From an uncultured Pelagibacteraceae bacterium (GTDB taxonomy: Bacteria; Pseudomonadota; Alphaproteobacteria; Pelagibacterales; Pelagibacteraceae): a stretch of 59,279 nucleotides of DNA. Below are positions 1 through 9,144 of the stretch, one piece after another. Where the stretch lies: contig CACDXO010000001.1 in NCBI GenBank assembly GCA_902556825.1, positions 16,001-75,279 of the forward strand. Reading direction: 5' to 3'. The notes beneath the pieces were generated by a model. The model did no database searches and was not told where the DNA came from. It saw only the letters and a program-made list of their open reading frames with translations. The position numbers and the translations under genes are program-made. Position 1 is the first letter of the stretch; every line of letters starts with the position of its first letter.

Positions 1-280
1 CTGATCATCCTCTCAAATCAGCTATTGATCACAGTCTTGGTAGGCCATTACCCTACCAACAAACTAATCAAGTGCGGGCTCATCCATTGGCGCATAAAGC
101 TTTCTCCGTAAAGACTTATGAGGTATTAGCACAAGTTTCCTCGTGTTATTCCTCACCAAAGGGAAGATACCCACATGTTACTCACCCGTCTGCCACTAAG
201 TATTGCTACTTCGTTCGACTTGCATGTATTAGGCGTGCCGCCAGCGTACGTTCTGAGCCATGATCAAACTCTCAAGTTTA
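1..280 (-). rRNA. rrs: 16S ribosomal RNA, 5' end (partial)
   Basis: Read on the minus strand the sequence begins with the universal 16S 5' motif (AGAGTTTGATCATGGCTCAG, 256-275) and continues through the conserved GACGGGTGAGTAAC region and the GAGAGGATGATCAG helix at the left edge. Only about 280 nt of the gene lie in the window; the rest extends past position 1. The 5' end is placed near 280 by comparison with E. coli. The variable regions look alphaproteobacterial, but I cannot place the genus from this stretch. Confidence 0.97.
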
Positions 281-336
281 AAAACGGCGCACACTAGCTT
301 CTATATAAATTCTAAGAATAAAACTTATATAATGTT

Positions 337-381
337 GAAGTGTGTACGACAAATTTTGGTAACCTTAACCGTCCACACTTC
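337..381 (-). other. Hairpin in the 16S rRNA leader
   Basis: An 11-nt inverted repeat (GAAGTGTGTAC at 337-347 against GTCCACACTTC at 371-381, one mismatch) flanks a 23-nt loop. It lies between the putative rRNA promoter and the 16S 5' end, so it would be transcribed as leader RNA. A role in antitermination or rRNA processing is possible but not shown. Confidence 0.5.
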
Positions 382-463
382 TCTTCTTAAATTTTTACAA
401 ATAAAATAGCTAATTAGGTTTTTAGTCCTAATAATAAACAACTTTTCTGTGTTGAGTATGAGG

Positions 464-491
464 CTTATAGTATAAATTAAACGGAAATCAA
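464..491 (-). promoter_or_regulatory. Putative rRNA operon promoter
   Basis: On the minus strand a -35-like TTGATT (486-491) is followed after 16 nt by a -10-like TATAAG (464-469). Transcription would start around 457 and give a leader of about 175 nt before the 16S 5' end. Position and spacing fit a sigma-70 promoter; this is inference from motif match only. Confidence 0.5.
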
Positions 492-558
492 GTAATTAGA
501 TTTAAAAAAAGGGTCAAAAAACATACAAAAATCAATGATTTTTTGATATTCCTTTAAT

Positions 559-1857
559 ATGATAAAAAGCAAAATAAACAAGCTAATAAAAAATAATATA
601 TATCTAATCATATTAGCTTTGCTAGTTTTTATATCGGTTTTTTCTACAAACTACTTTTTACTATATAAAAAAAACCAAGAATTAAAATTGTCAAATTCAT
701 TAGAAAATATTTTTTTTAATAAAACGTTAAATGAGATAATTAAAAATTTAAAACCAAGATTTACATATGAAGAATTTAGAATCAAGGAAGGTGATACGTT
801 TGAAAAATTACTTAGAGAATTGAACGTAAATCAAAATGAAAAAGATATTGTAATAAGTAATTTATCAAAATTTAAGCTAATAAATAAATTGTTCAAAGGT
901 CAAAATATATCATTTAGATTAGATAACAATAATCCTGTTAAAATTATTGAAATATCAATTGAGCAAACTAAGACAAAAAAATATGTTTTTTATAGAACTG
1001 ATAATTTAAATAAATTTGAATATAAGGAGATTGATAAAGATTTAAGAAGAAAAGTTGTTTTCAAAGAGGCGGAAATTATAAATAGTTTATATTCAGGTGC
1101 TATAAATGTAGGTATACAGCCAAATGTTATAATAGACTTTGCCCGTATATATGGTTTCCAAATTGACTTCCAGAGAGATATTTGGAAAAACGATAGGTTT
1201 CAAATAATCTATGAAACTTTTTTAGATGCAAATCAAAAAGTTTTAGACACAGGTAATATTTTATATGCAAATTTAATTTTGCAAGGAAAAAAAAATGATT
1301 TGTATATTTTTAAAACGAAAGATGGCTTTGAACATTTTGATGCCGCTGGTAAAAGTATTAAAAAAAGTTTAATGAAAACTCCTATAAATGGTGCAAGACT
1401 ATCCTCAAGTTTTGGTATGAGAAAACATCCTATTTTAGGTTATAACAAAATGCATCGGGGAACAGATTTTGCAGCACCAGAAGGAACCCCAATTATGGCA
1501 TCCGGTGATGGTAAAATTATTAGAGCAAGATGGTGTGGAGGTGGAGGTAATTGTATTAAAATCAGACATAATTCAACATATGAAACTGTATATGCACATC
1601 TAAAAAATTTTGCTCGCGGAATTAAGGAAGGAAAAAGAGTTAAGCAAGGTCAAATTATTGGCTATGTTGGATCTACCGGAATGTCAACTGGCCCACATTT
1701 GCACTATGAAGTAATTATAAATGGAAAAAAAGTGAATTCACAAAAATTAAAATTACCATCGGGAAAAATTTTAAAAGGCAAAGAAAGAAAACTTTTTGAG
1801 GTAAGTAAAATTAAGCTGAATGTTTTAAAGTCTGAATTAATTAGTTCTCAGAATTAA
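559..1857 (+). CDS. M23 family metallopeptidase (murein endopeptidase)
   Basis: A 432-residue envelope protein, predicted to cut peptidoglycan cross-links or to activate another amidase. Residues about 13-32 form one N-terminal membrane segment. A LysM/OapA-like stretch (IKEGDTFEKLLRELNV) lies near residues 76-91. The C-terminal lysostaphin-like M23 domain spans about 275-395, with the zinc ligands HRGTD (H299, D303) and HLH (H380, H382). The length and order match bacterial MepM/NlpD-like proteins. It is divergent from the rRNA operon and overlaps the converging DUF4167 gene by 17 nt. No Shine-Dalgarno site is seen; the ATG at 559 directly precedes the membrane segment. Confidence 0.93.
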   Translation: MIKSKINKLIKNNIYLIILALLVFISVFSTNYFLLYKKNQELKLSNSLENIFFNKTLNEIIKNLKPRFTYEEFRIKEGDTFEKLLRELNVNQNEKDIVISNLSKFKLINKLFKGQNISFRLDNNNPVKIIEISIEQTKTKKYVFYRTDNLNKFEYKEIDKDLRRKVVFKEAEIINSLYSGAINVGIQPNVIIDFARIYGFQIDFQRDIWKNDRFQIIYETFLDANQKVLDTGNILYANLILQGKKNDLYIFKTKDGFEHFDAAGKSIKKSLMKTPINGARLSSSFGMRKHPILGYNKMHRGTDFAAPEGTPIMASGDGKIIRARWCGGGGNCIKIRHNSTYETVYAHLKNFARGIKEGKRVKQGQIIGYVGSTGMSTGPHLHYEVIINGKKVNSQKLKLPSGKILKGKERKLFEVSKIKLNVLKSELISSQN

Positions 1858-2263
1858 TTATTTGTCCTGATATTTTTTGGTCTGAATTATTTATACTTTT
1901 TTGGTCTTGATCTATTTTTTCTTTGTTTAAACCTTCGTTATTTTTGTTGATTTCCTTTGAAATTTCATTCTTATTATTTAAAGCATCTCTCTCTCGTAAA
2001 ATTCTTATAAAATGTTCGGCATGTTGATAATAATTTTCTGAAAGAATTTTATCACCATTTGTTAAAGCTTCCCTTGCAAGATTTGAATATTTTTCAACTA
2101 ATTTACTTGCGTTGTGGTTATTTCTGCCGGCATTTTTTCTAAAAAAATTTGATACATTTTGTAAGTCATTCATCATTTTTGTTCCATTTTCATTTCTATG
2201 ATGATTTCTATCTGTATTATTCTTGTATCTGTTTCTTCTAAAATTATTCTTAAAATTTCTCAT
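1841..2263 (-). CDS. DUF4167 domain protein
   Basis: A 140-residue protein rich in Asn, Arg and Lys at the N-terminus. The conserved block is residues 28-95, containing NNHNASKLVEKYSNLAREAL, GDKILSENYYQHAEHFIRIL and RER. This block is the alphaproteobacterial DUF4167 family, whose function is unknown; the basic N-terminus suggests nucleic-acid binding. The C-terminal 45 residues are low-complexity. It is the last gene of the leftward block lysC-ispG-prfA-prmC, 13 nt after prmC, which is its usual neighbour in alphaproteobacteria. Confidence 0.88.
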   Translation of the reverse strand: MRNFKNNFRRNRYKNNTDRNHHRNENGTKMMNDLQNVSNFFRKNAGRNNHNASKLVEKYSNLAREALTNGDKILSENYYQHAEHFIRILRERDALNNKNEISKEINKNNEGLNKEKIDQDQKSINNSDQKISGQIINSEN

Positions 2264-2276
2264 TCAAATATTTTAT

Positions 2277-3119
2277 TTATATTTTCGTCGACACTATGCA
2301 CCTATTTTTATTTGCCAAATCTTTAACTACTATATTTGTATAAAAACCATTTGATTTTAGTATTTCTAAAGTTTTCATTAACTGATTTGAACCAATTTCC
2401 AAAAATAATTTGCCCTTTTTTTTAATTAAAGCTGAGCTTTTTCTTATAGTGAGCCTAATTTTTGAGTAACCGTCAATTCCACCATTTAATGCAATTCTAG
2501 GCTCGTAATTTTTTATATCTTTATCCAAACCATTAATTTCATGTAACTTAATGTAAGGAGGATTAGATACAATTAAATCATATTTATATAGAAAAAAATT
2601 GTCAATATCAGAATGAAAAAACTTAATTCTATTTTTAATGTGTTGTATTTTTGCATTATATTTAGCTAATTTTATTGCATTTTTTGATATATCTATGCCT
2701 ACGCCATTGCATTTTTTTCTCTCTTTGACTATTGAAATTATTATGCATCCTGAGCCTGTTCCAATGTCTAAAACTTTTTTAGTACACAAAGGATTTAGGT
2801 AATTTAATACTTGCTCTACAATAGTTTCTGTATCAGGCCTTGGTATCAATACATTTTTGTCAACTTTAAAATTATAATTCCAAAATTCTTTATGACCTGT
2901 AATATATGATATTGGTTCATTATTTTTTCTTCTATTAATTAAATTAAAAAATATTTTTTTATCTTGATCCTTTATTTTGTCTTGAAGGTTTGTCATTAAT
3001 CGACTTCTATCAATATTTAACAGGGATGATAGCAAAATTTCACTATCTAAATTGTATGATTTTACATTATTTAATTTTAATATTTTCGATCCTTTATTAA
3101 TTATTTCCTGATATTTCAT
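2277..3119 (-). CDS. prmC: Release factor glutamine methyltransferase PrmC
   Basis: Uses S-adenosylmethionine to methylate the Gln of the GGQ motif in release factors RF1 and RF2. The 280-residue protein has the helical N-terminal domain and a Rossmann methyltransferase fold with a DIGTGSGCI glycine loop near residue 118. The catalytic NPPYI motif is near residue 186, and it recognises Gln in GGQ peptides. It lies 1 nt downstream of prfA, its substrate gene, an arrangement conserved across bacteria. Length is normal. Confidence 0.97.
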   Translation of the reverse strand: MKYQEIINKGSKILKLNNVKSYNLDSEILLSSLLNIDRSRLMTNLQDKIKDQDKKIFFNLINRRKNNEPISYITGHKEFWNYNFKVDKNVLIPRPDTETIVEQVLNYLNPLCTKKVLDIGTGSGCIIISIVKERKKCNGVGIDISKNAIKLAKYNAKIQHIKNRIKFFHSDIDNFFLYKYDLIVSNPPYIKLHEINGLDKDIKNYEPRIALNGGIDGYSKIRLTIRKSSALIKKKGKLFLEIGSNQLMKTLEILKSNGFYTNIVVKDLANKNRCIVSTKI

Positions 3120-3120
3120 T

Positions 3121-4188
3121 TTAATTTAATTTACTAAGCTCTTCTTCTTGAGCTTGCAAAGTTAAGCTTTCAATAATTTCTTCAAATATTTCTCCTTGCA
3201 TAAATTCTTCAAGTTTATGTAAAGTAAGATTAATTCTGTGGTCTGTAACTCTTCCTTGTGGAAAATTATAAGTTCTGATTCTTTCTGATCTATCTCCTGT
3301 TCCTATTTTACTTCTTCTATCTTTTGATCTTGCTTCATCTATCTTTTGCCTTTCCCACTCGAATATTCTTGATCTAAGAATTTTTAATCCTTTTTCTCTA
3401 TTTCTAATTTGTGATTTTTCATCTTGTTGACTAACAACAATTCCTGTGGGAATATGCGTAATTCTCACTGCTGAATCTGTTGTATTTACACTTTGTCCTC
3501 CTGGGCCACTACTTCTAAATACATCAATTCTTAAGTCTTTTTCTTCAATTTTGACATCAACCTCTTCTGCTTCGGGCAATACAGCAACAGTTGCTGCAGA
3601 TGTATGAACTCTGCCTTGTGTTTCTGTATCAGGAACTCTTTGAACTCGGTGCACTCCACTTTCATATTTTAAAAGAGAATAAATATTTTTTCCTTTTATG
3701 TTTGCAATTACCTCTTTTAAGCCTCCAGCTTCACTTTTTGAAATACTTATTATCTCTAAATTCCATTTTTTTTTTTGAGAAACTTTTTCATACATTTTAA
3801 ATAAATCTGATGCGAATAGACTTGCTTCTAAGCCACCAGTACCAGCTCTTATTTCAATTATTGCATTTTTTGAGTCTGCATCATCCTTGGGAAGTAAAAA
3901 TAATTTAATTTTTTTTTCATTTAAGTCATTATTTTTAATTAACTGCTCTAATTCCAATTGAGCCATTTCCTTTATTTCTTTATCGCTATCATTAATTAAT
4001 TTTTCTAAATCCCTTTTATTTTTTTCAAAGTTAAGATAATTTTTTGCTTGATCTATTATTTCATTAAGATCTGAATATTCTTTTGATTTTGCGGCAAATA
4101 GTTTTTTATCTATGCTTCCTGACGATAGCTCTCCTTCAAGAGTTTTGTGCTTTAAAATTATCTCTTCAATTTTTTTTGATGGGATCAT
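3121..4188 (-). CDS. prfA: Peptide chain release factor 1
   Basis: Reads UAA and UAG stop codons and triggers peptide release. The 355-residue protein has the GGQ loop ([16 protein letters not shown], near residue 230) that enters the peptidyl transferase centre, and the PxT-type stop-codon motif ([10 protein letters not shown], near residue 182). Full length for the family. Next to prmC and two bases downstream of ispG. RF1 matters for the hairpin-interrupted genes elsewhere in this window, because the inserts in infA carry UAG codons. Confidence 0.98.
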   Translation of the reverse strand: MIPSKKIEEIILKHKTLEGELSSGSIDKKLFAAKSKEYSDLNEIIDQAKNYLNFEKNKRDLEKLINDSDKEIKEMAQLELEQLIKNNDLNEKKIKLFLLPKDDADSKNAIIEIRAGTGGLEASLFASDLFKMYEKVSQKKKWNLEIISISKSEAGGLKEVIANIKGKNIYSLLKYESGVHRVQRVPDTETQGRVHTSAATVAVLPEAEEVDVKIEEKDLRIDVFRSSGPGGQSVNTTDSAVRITHIPTGIVVSQQDEKSQIRNREKGLKILRSRIFEWERQKIDEARSKDRRSKIGTGDRSERIRTYNFPQGRVTDHRINLTLHKLEEFMQGEIFEEIIESLTLQAQEEELSKLN

Positions 4189-4190
4189 TT

Positions 4191-5288
4191 TTATTTTTTT
4201 TCAATTTCTTGAGCCTTTTTTTCCACTAATTCAACAACTTTTGAGATAATATCTTGATTGTCTAATTTTTCAGTTTGAACACCTTTTAAATAAAGCATAT
4301 TGCTATTTTTTCCACCTCCAGTTACGCCAATATCAGTAAGTGCTGCCTCCCCAGGTCCATTTACAACACATCCAATAATTGAGAGTGTTATTGGGGTTTT
4401 AATATGTGACAGTCTTTCTTCTAAAATTTTAACAGTATCTATAACCTGAAAACCTTGTCTTGCGCATGAAGGGCAAGATATTATTTTAACGCCTCTATTT
4501 CTTAGGTTTAATGATTTTAGAATTTCATTACCTACTTTGATTTCTTCAACTGGATCATCTGATAGTGAAATCCTTATAGTATCACCAATACCATCTAATA
4601 ATAAATTTCCCAAACCTATAGAAGACTTTATACTTCCAGGAATGAAGCTTCCTGCTTCAGTAATGCCTAAATGTAAAGGATAGTCTGTAACTTTTGAAAG
4701 CTCTCTATATGCTTTTATAGATAAAAATACATCTGAAGATTTAACGCTTATTTTAAAATTAAAAAAATCTAAATCTTCTAAAATTTTTATATTTCTAATT
4801 GCACTTTCCGTTAGAGCCTCGGGACAAGGTTCTTTGAATTTTTCCAAGATATCTTTTTCTAGTGAACCAGAGTTTACCCCTATTCTTATTGAACAATTAT
4901 TATTTTTTGCTGCAGAAATAACTTCGGCAATTTTATTTTTATCCCCAATATTACCTGGATTAATTCTTAAACAGTCTGCTCCATTTTCTGCAGCTTCTAC
5001 AGCTCTTTTAAAATGAAAGTGGATATCAGCAACTACAGGAATTGGAGAATGTTTTGTAATTTCTTTTAAAGCATAAGTCGATTCTTCATCGGGACAGGAA
5101 ACTCTCACAATATCAGCCCCAACTTCAGAAATTTTATTAATTTGATTTAAAGTTTCTTTAGCATTTTTTGTTAATGTGTTTGTCATTGACTGAACAGAAA
5201 TTGGATTGTTTCCACCAACTTTCACATTTCCTACATTTATAACTTTTGTGACTCTACGATTTATATCCCTGAAAGGTCTAATACTCAT
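4191..5288 (-). CDS. ispG: 4-hydroxy-3-methylbut-2-enyl diphosphate synthase
   Basis: Penultimate enzyme of the MEP isoprenoid pathway: converts methylerythritol cyclodiphosphate to HMBPP using a 4Fe-4S cluster. The 365-residue sequence has the N-terminal TIM-barrel ([26 protein letters not shown]) and C-terminal cluster ligands ([10 protein letters not shown] near residue 270, and [10 protein letters not shown]). Length is normal. It sits between lysC and prfA in a leftward operon with 2-10 nt spacing. Confidence 0.98.
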   Translation of the reverse strand: MSIRPFRDINRRVTKVINVGNVKVGGNNPISVQSMTNTLTKNAKETLNQINKISEVGADIVRVSCPDEESTYALKEITKHSPIPVVADIHFHFKRAVEAAENGADCLRINPGNIGDKNKIAEVISAAKNNNCSIRIGVNSGSLEKDILEKFKEPCPEALTESAIRNIKILEDLDFFNFKISVKSSDVFLSIKAYRELSKVTDYPLHLGITEAGSFIPGSIKSSIGLGNLLLDGIGDTIRISLSDDPVEEIKVGNEILKSLNLRNRGVKIISCPSCARQGFQVIDTVKILEERLSHIKTPITLSIIGCVVNGPGEAALTDIGVTGGGKNSNMLYLKGVQTEKLDNQDIISKVVELVEKKAQEIEKK

Positions 5289-5297
5289 ATTTTTGTT

Positions 5298-6512
5298 TTA
5301 GTTTTCTAAATTAAATTCTTTGTGCAATGCTGATACTGCTTTATTTATATTTTTTCTATTCACTAAAACAGATATTTTAATTTCTGATGTCGAAATTACA
5401 ATAATATTTATATTTTTTTTTGCTAAAGCATTAAACATTCTATAGGTTACTCCAGGAGTGGTCACCATTCCAACCCCAACAATTGATACTTTTGATACTT
5501 TATTGTCTACAATAATTTTTCTAAAACTAATTTTTTTATTTTTTTTTAATAGTCTTTCTGTTTTATATAAATCTTCAGATTTAATTGTAAAAGTTAAGTC
5601 TGTTTCTTTTCCGTTAGAAGATATATTTTGAACAACCATATCAACATTAATAGAGTTTTTATAAAGTGGTTCAAATATAGCGGCAGCAATACCTGGTTTA
5701 TCTTTTACTCCAATTAAAGTTACTTTTGCATCATTTTTTGTAAAAGATACTCCTCTAATTATTTTATTATTAGAAATATTTTTTCTTTTTGTAATCAATG
5801 TTCCAGATGATTTTATAAATGAAGATCTGACGTCAATATTAACTCTATTTAATCTAGCATCTTGAATTGAGTGAGGTTGCATAACTTTTGCGCCTAGAGA
5901 AGCCATTTCGAGCATCTCTTCATATGAAATTATTTTAATTTTCCTAGCTTTACTTATAGTTTTAGGATCAGTTGTGTAAACTCCATCTACATCTGTATAT
6001 ATAATACATTTTTCAGCATTAAAAAATTTGGCTAACATTATTGCGCTAGCATCTGTGCCTCCTCTTCCTATAGTGGTAATTCTATTTTGAGAATTTATTC
6101 CTTGGAAGCCAGCCACAATTGGAATCCCACCAGATTTTAAATAACTAATAATATTTTTTTTATTAATTTTTTGAATTCGAGAAGCAGAATGAGCGCCACT
6201 AGTTAAAATTGGGATTTGCCATCCTAACCATGATCTAGATTTATAACCTAAATGATTTAGTCTTCCTGCTATTAGTGAACATGACATTTGTTCTCCGGCT
6301 GATACAAGAACATCATATTCATCTGCTAAAAAATCATTTGAAATTTCTTTTGCTTTTTTTACAAGATCGTTTGTTATTCCACTCATAGCTGAAGAAGCTA
6401 CAATAACTTTATATTTTTTTTTAATATAAGAAGCTATTATTTCTGCAACTTTTTTTATTCTTATAGTTGAACCAACAGAGGTTCCTCCAAATTTCAGTAC
6501 TACAATTTTCAT
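5298..6512 (-). CDS. lysC: Aspartate kinase
   Basis: Phosphorylates aspartate in the first step to lysine, threonine and methionine. The 404-residue protein starts with the kinase motif KFGGTSVG and has GRGGTDASA near residue 150. Two ACT regulatory domains lie about residues 265-400 (KDKPGIAAAIFEPL and VGMVTTPGVTYRMF), so feedback control by an amino acid is likely. First gene of the leftward ispG-prfA-prmC block. A promoter candidate is seen at 6545-6573. Confidence 0.97.
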   Translation of the reverse strand: MKIVVLKFGGTSVGSTIRIKKVAEIIASYIKKKYKVIVASSAMSGITNDLVKKAKEISNDFLADEYDVLVSAGEQMSCSLIAGRLNHLGYKSRSWLGWQIPILTSGAHSASRIQKINKKNIISYLKSGGIPIVAGFQGINSQNRITTIGRGGTDASAIMLAKFFNAEKCIIYTDVDGVYTTDPKTISKARKIKIISYEEMLEMASLGAKVMQPHSIQDARLNRVNIDVRSSFIKSSGTLITKRKNISNNKIIRGVSFTKNDAKVTLIGVKDKPGIAAAIFEPLYKNSINVDMVVQNISSNGKETDLTFTIKSEDLYKTERLLKKNKKISFRKIIVDNKVSKVSIVGVGMVTTPGVTYRMFNALAKKNINIIVISTSEIKISVLVNRKNINKAVSALHKEFNLEN

Positions 6513-6544
6513 TGATCTAAATTTTTTTTTAAATAAATTATCTT

Positions 6545-6573
6545 GATAAAATACATCTTAATTGTAATGTCAA
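6545..6573 (-). promoter_or_regulatory. Putative promoter of the lysC operon
   Basis: On the minus strand a perfect -35 TTGACA (6568-6573) is followed after 17 nt by TTTATC (6545-6550), a moderate -10. Transcription would start near 6538, about 25 nt before the lysC ATG. It lies in the 74-nt gap divergent to ubiG. Confidence 0.5.
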
Positions 6574-6586
6574 CAACCAATCAAAG

Positions 6587-7309
6587 ATGAATACAATAAA
6601 TAGAACAGAAATAGAAAAATTTTCTAAAATAGCTGATGAGTGGTGGGATATGGAAGGTAAGTTTAAGCCTCTTCATAAATTTAATCCTTTGAGAATAAAA
6701 TATATAAAAGAAAAAATAATGAATCACTTTAGAATCAATTTAAAATCACTGCCGCTAAGAAACATCGAGCTTTTGGACATAGGTTGTGGCGGAGGACTAT
6801 TAACTGAACCAATGTCTAGATTAGGAGCAAGTGTTACAGGAATAGATGCTTCAAAGAAAAATATAGATGTTGCAAAATATCATGCAAAAAAAAGTAATTT
6901 AAAAATTAAATATTTATGTTCATCTCCAGAAAAAGTTTATTTTAATAAAAAATTTGATGTAGTACTAAATATGGAAATTGTTGAGCATGTTAATAATTTA
7001 GATCTATTTTTAAAAAAAAGTAGTTTGCTTTTAAAAAAAAATGGATTGATGTTTGTAGCAACTATAAACAGAACTCTTAAATCATATATTTTTGCAATTG
7101 TTGGCGCAGAATATATTTTACAATGGCTGCCAATTGGAACCCATGACTGGAATAAATTTGTCCAACCAAAAGAGCTAATTAAATTAGGTGATAAAAATAA
7201 ATTGGACCTTATTAAAGTTGATGGAGTAAATTTTGATTTATTAAATAGCAAATGGTTTATATCAAGTGATAAAAAAGTTAATTATATAAGTTATTTTAAA
7301 AAAACTTAA
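6587..7309 (+). CDS. ubiG: Ubiquinone biosynthesis O-methyltransferase
   Basis: Carries out both O-methylations of ubiquinone synthesis with S-adenosylmethionine. The 240-residue protein begins with the family signature EIEKFSKIADEWWDMEGKFK and has the SAM-binding loop LDIGCGGGLLTEPMSRLGA near residues 62-80. Later motifs (EIVEHV, ATINRTLKSY) also match UbiG. Normal length. Divergent from lysC and overlapping the converging DUF1178 gene by 4 nt. Confidence 0.97.
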   Translation: MNTINRTEIEKFSKIADEWWDMEGKFKPLHKFNPLRIKYIKEKIMNHFRINLKSLPLRNIELLDIGCGGGLLTEPMSRLGASVTGIDASKKNIDVAKYHAKKSNLKIKYLCSSPEKVYFNKKFDVVLNMEIVEHVNNLDLFLKKSSLLLKKNGLMFVATINRTLKSYIFAIVGAEYILQWLPIGTHDWNKFVQPKELIKLGDKNKLDLIKVDGVNFDLLNSKWFISSDKKVNYISYFKKT

Positions 7310-7731
7310 TTTTCGTTATCATTTACCCATGGTATTACTTCTGTTTCAATACCTTCTTCTAATAACTCTTTAACCTCATCCGCAGAAGCTTTACCATATA
7401 TTCCTTTTTCCTTTTTTTTATTTTTGTAATGAATTGATCTAGCCTCGTAAGCAAAGTTATCTCCAACATATTCAAAATTATTTTTGATAAATTTTTTATA
7501 TTCTTTTAATTTATTTTTAATTTCTTTATATTTTTTTAAATTTAAATCATTTTTACGATTTTTTTTGTTAATTATTGATGGTGCCATTAAGGATTTTTCA
7601 ATATTTTCAGAATTACATACAGGACAACTAAATAGATTAAGCTTTTTTAATTTTTCATATTCTTTTGAAGTTGCAAACCAACTATCAAAATCATTTGAAC
7701 AACTATTGCATAACAGTCTATATTTGATCAT
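7306..7731 (-). CDS. DUF1178 family protein
   Basis: A 141-residue protein with two N-terminal CxxC pairs (LLCNSC at residues 6-11, SCPVCNSENIEKSLMAPSI at 35-53), probably binding one zinc ion. The conserved MAPSI/MAP segment and the C-terminal VKELLEEGIETEVIPW motif define DUF1178, common in alpha- and betaproteobacteria. Function unknown. It lies downstream of argJ with a 39-nt gap. Confidence 0.9.
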   Translation of the reverse strand: MIKYRLLCNSCSNDFDSWFATSKEYEKLKKLNLFSCPVCNSENIEKSLMAPSIINKKNRKNDLNLKKYKEIKNKLKEYKKFIKNNFEYVGDNFAYEARSIHYKNKKKEKGIYGKASADEVKELLEEGIETEVIPWVNDNEN

Positions 7732-7770
7732 ATTAATTATTTAAATATAAAATTATTTATTTCAATATCT

Positions 7771-9072
7771 TTAAGTTCTATAATCTGCATTTATTTCAAT
7801 ATATTTTTTTGTTAAATCCATTGTATAAGATATAAATTCTTTTTTTCCCAAATTTAAATTTACTAATATATTTATATTTTCTTCTTTCATATAATTTGCT
7901 GCTTCTTCCTCGTTGTAAGAAATGGATATTTTTCCATTTTCTATAACTTTAATCTTTCCAATTTCGATTGCTAGTTTATTTGGATTTAAATTTACTTTTG
8001 CCTTTCCTATTGCCATTATAATTCTTCCCCAGTTGGGATCTCCTCCTGCTATTGCTGTTTTTACAAGTGGAGAATTTGCTATTGAAAAAGCAATTTTCTT
8101 TGCATCCTCCTCTGATTTACAATTTTTTACCTTTATTGTAACAAATTTAGAAGCACCCTCACCGTCTGCTGCAACTCTTTTAGATAGATTTAATAAAACA
8201 TTGAATAAAGCAGAGTTAAATTCTTTTAATTTTTTATCTTTAAAGGTTTTTAATTTTGCATTTGCAACTTCACTGGTTGCAAACAAAGAAACCATATCAT
8301 TTGTACTTGTGTCTCCATCGCATGAAATAGCATTAAATGTTTTATGTATATTATGCTTCAACAATTGTTTTAAAATATTTGAAGAAATTGTAGCATCAGT
8401 AAAAACAAATCCTAAAGTAGTTGCCATATTTGGATAAATCATTCCTGATCCTTTGGCAATACCGTAAATCTTAACTAATTTATTTCCAATATAACATTCT
8501 TCCATTGCAATTTTAGGTCTTAAATCTGTAGTCAATATTCCCATAGCAGCTTTCATCCAAATGTACTTGTTTTGCGTATATTTAATTTTTTGAATTAAGT
8601 CAGGAATACTTTTTTGGATTTTATTAGTAGGAAAACTTTCTCCTATGGTTCCAGTACATGCAAAAAGAATTTCATCAGTTTCTATTTTTTTTGGTTTTTC
8701 TTGATCGTCTTTCTGCTTCTGTGACAGCTCATTCGATAATGTTTCAGCCAAAACTTTTAATCCTTTGTAACCATCCTTGCCAGTAAAGGCATTTGCATTT
8801 CTAGTATTAATTAATAATGCAATAATTTTTTTTGAATTAACTTTTAAATTCCATTTTATATTCTCTGAAACTAATTTTGATTGAGTATAAACAGATGCAT
8901 AATTGGCTCCATTCCTAAAATAGAACAAAACAACATCATCTCTTTTTTTGGAATATAAGTTTGCACACGTGGTTGACACAGATACACCGTCAATGTGATC
9001 AAGGTCTTGAAAATCGCTCATTTTCGAGTTTTTACTTATAGATTTAAAAAAGTTGTCTAAATTAATTGCCAT
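7771..9072 (-). CDS. argJ: Bifunctional glutamate N-acetyltransferase / amino-acid acetyltransferase
   Basis: Transfers acetyl groups from N-acetylornithine to glutamate in the cyclic arginine pathway. The precursor is self-cleaved before the Thr in PNMATTLGF (near residue 216), giving alpha and beta subunits. SCDGDTSTND, AADGEGASK and AGGDPNWGRI motifs are present. It is 433 residues, about 20 longer than usual; part of the excess is a Lys/Gln-rich loop near 120-135. Other arginine genes in the window are argF, argD and argB. Confidence 0.97.
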   Translation of the reverse strand: MAINLDNFFKSISKNSKMSDFQDLDHIDGVSVSTTCANLYSKKRDDVVLFYFRNGANYASVYTQSKLVSENIKWNLKVNSKKIIALLINTRNANAFTGKDGYKGLKVLAETLSNELSQKQKDDQEKPKKIETDEILFACTGTIGESFPTNKIQKSIPDLIQKIKYTQNKYIWMKAAMGILTTDLRPKIAMEECYIGNKLVKIYGIAKGSGMIYPNMATTLGFVFTDATISSNILKQLLKHNIHKTFNAISCDGDTSTNDMVSLFATSEVANAKLKTFKDKKLKEFNSALFNVLLNLSKRVAADGEGASKFVTIKVKNCKSEEDAKKIAFSIANSPLVKTAIAGGDPNWGRIIMAIGKAKVNLNPNKLAIEIGKIKVIENGKISISYNEEEAANYMKEENINILVNLNLGKKEFISYTMDLTKKYIEINADYRT

Positions 9073-9144
9073 GCTATTTAAATATTTATTTTTGTTATTA
9101 TATTAGTCTTAAATAATTAAATAATAAAATAATATACTTATTAA

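Larger units (their letters stand above)
281..558 (-). promoter_or_regulatory. 16S rRNA leader and intergenic region
   Basis: This 278-nt stretch without a protein gene separates the 16S gene from the divergent M23 peptidase. It holds the probable rRNA promoter (464-491) and a hairpin in the transcribed leader (337-381). The right part, 492-558, must contain the promoter of the peptidase gene, but no convincing -35/-10 pair was found there. No ribosome binding site is visible before the peptidase ATG. Confidence 0.6.

Noticed and set aside
72-263. Open frame of 63 codons on the plus strand
   Set aside because: It lies entirely antisense within the 16S rRNA gene.
7922-8437. 171-codon plus-strand frame
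   Set aside because: It is the antisense shadow of argJ, an artefact of AT-rich codon use, with no start context or homology.
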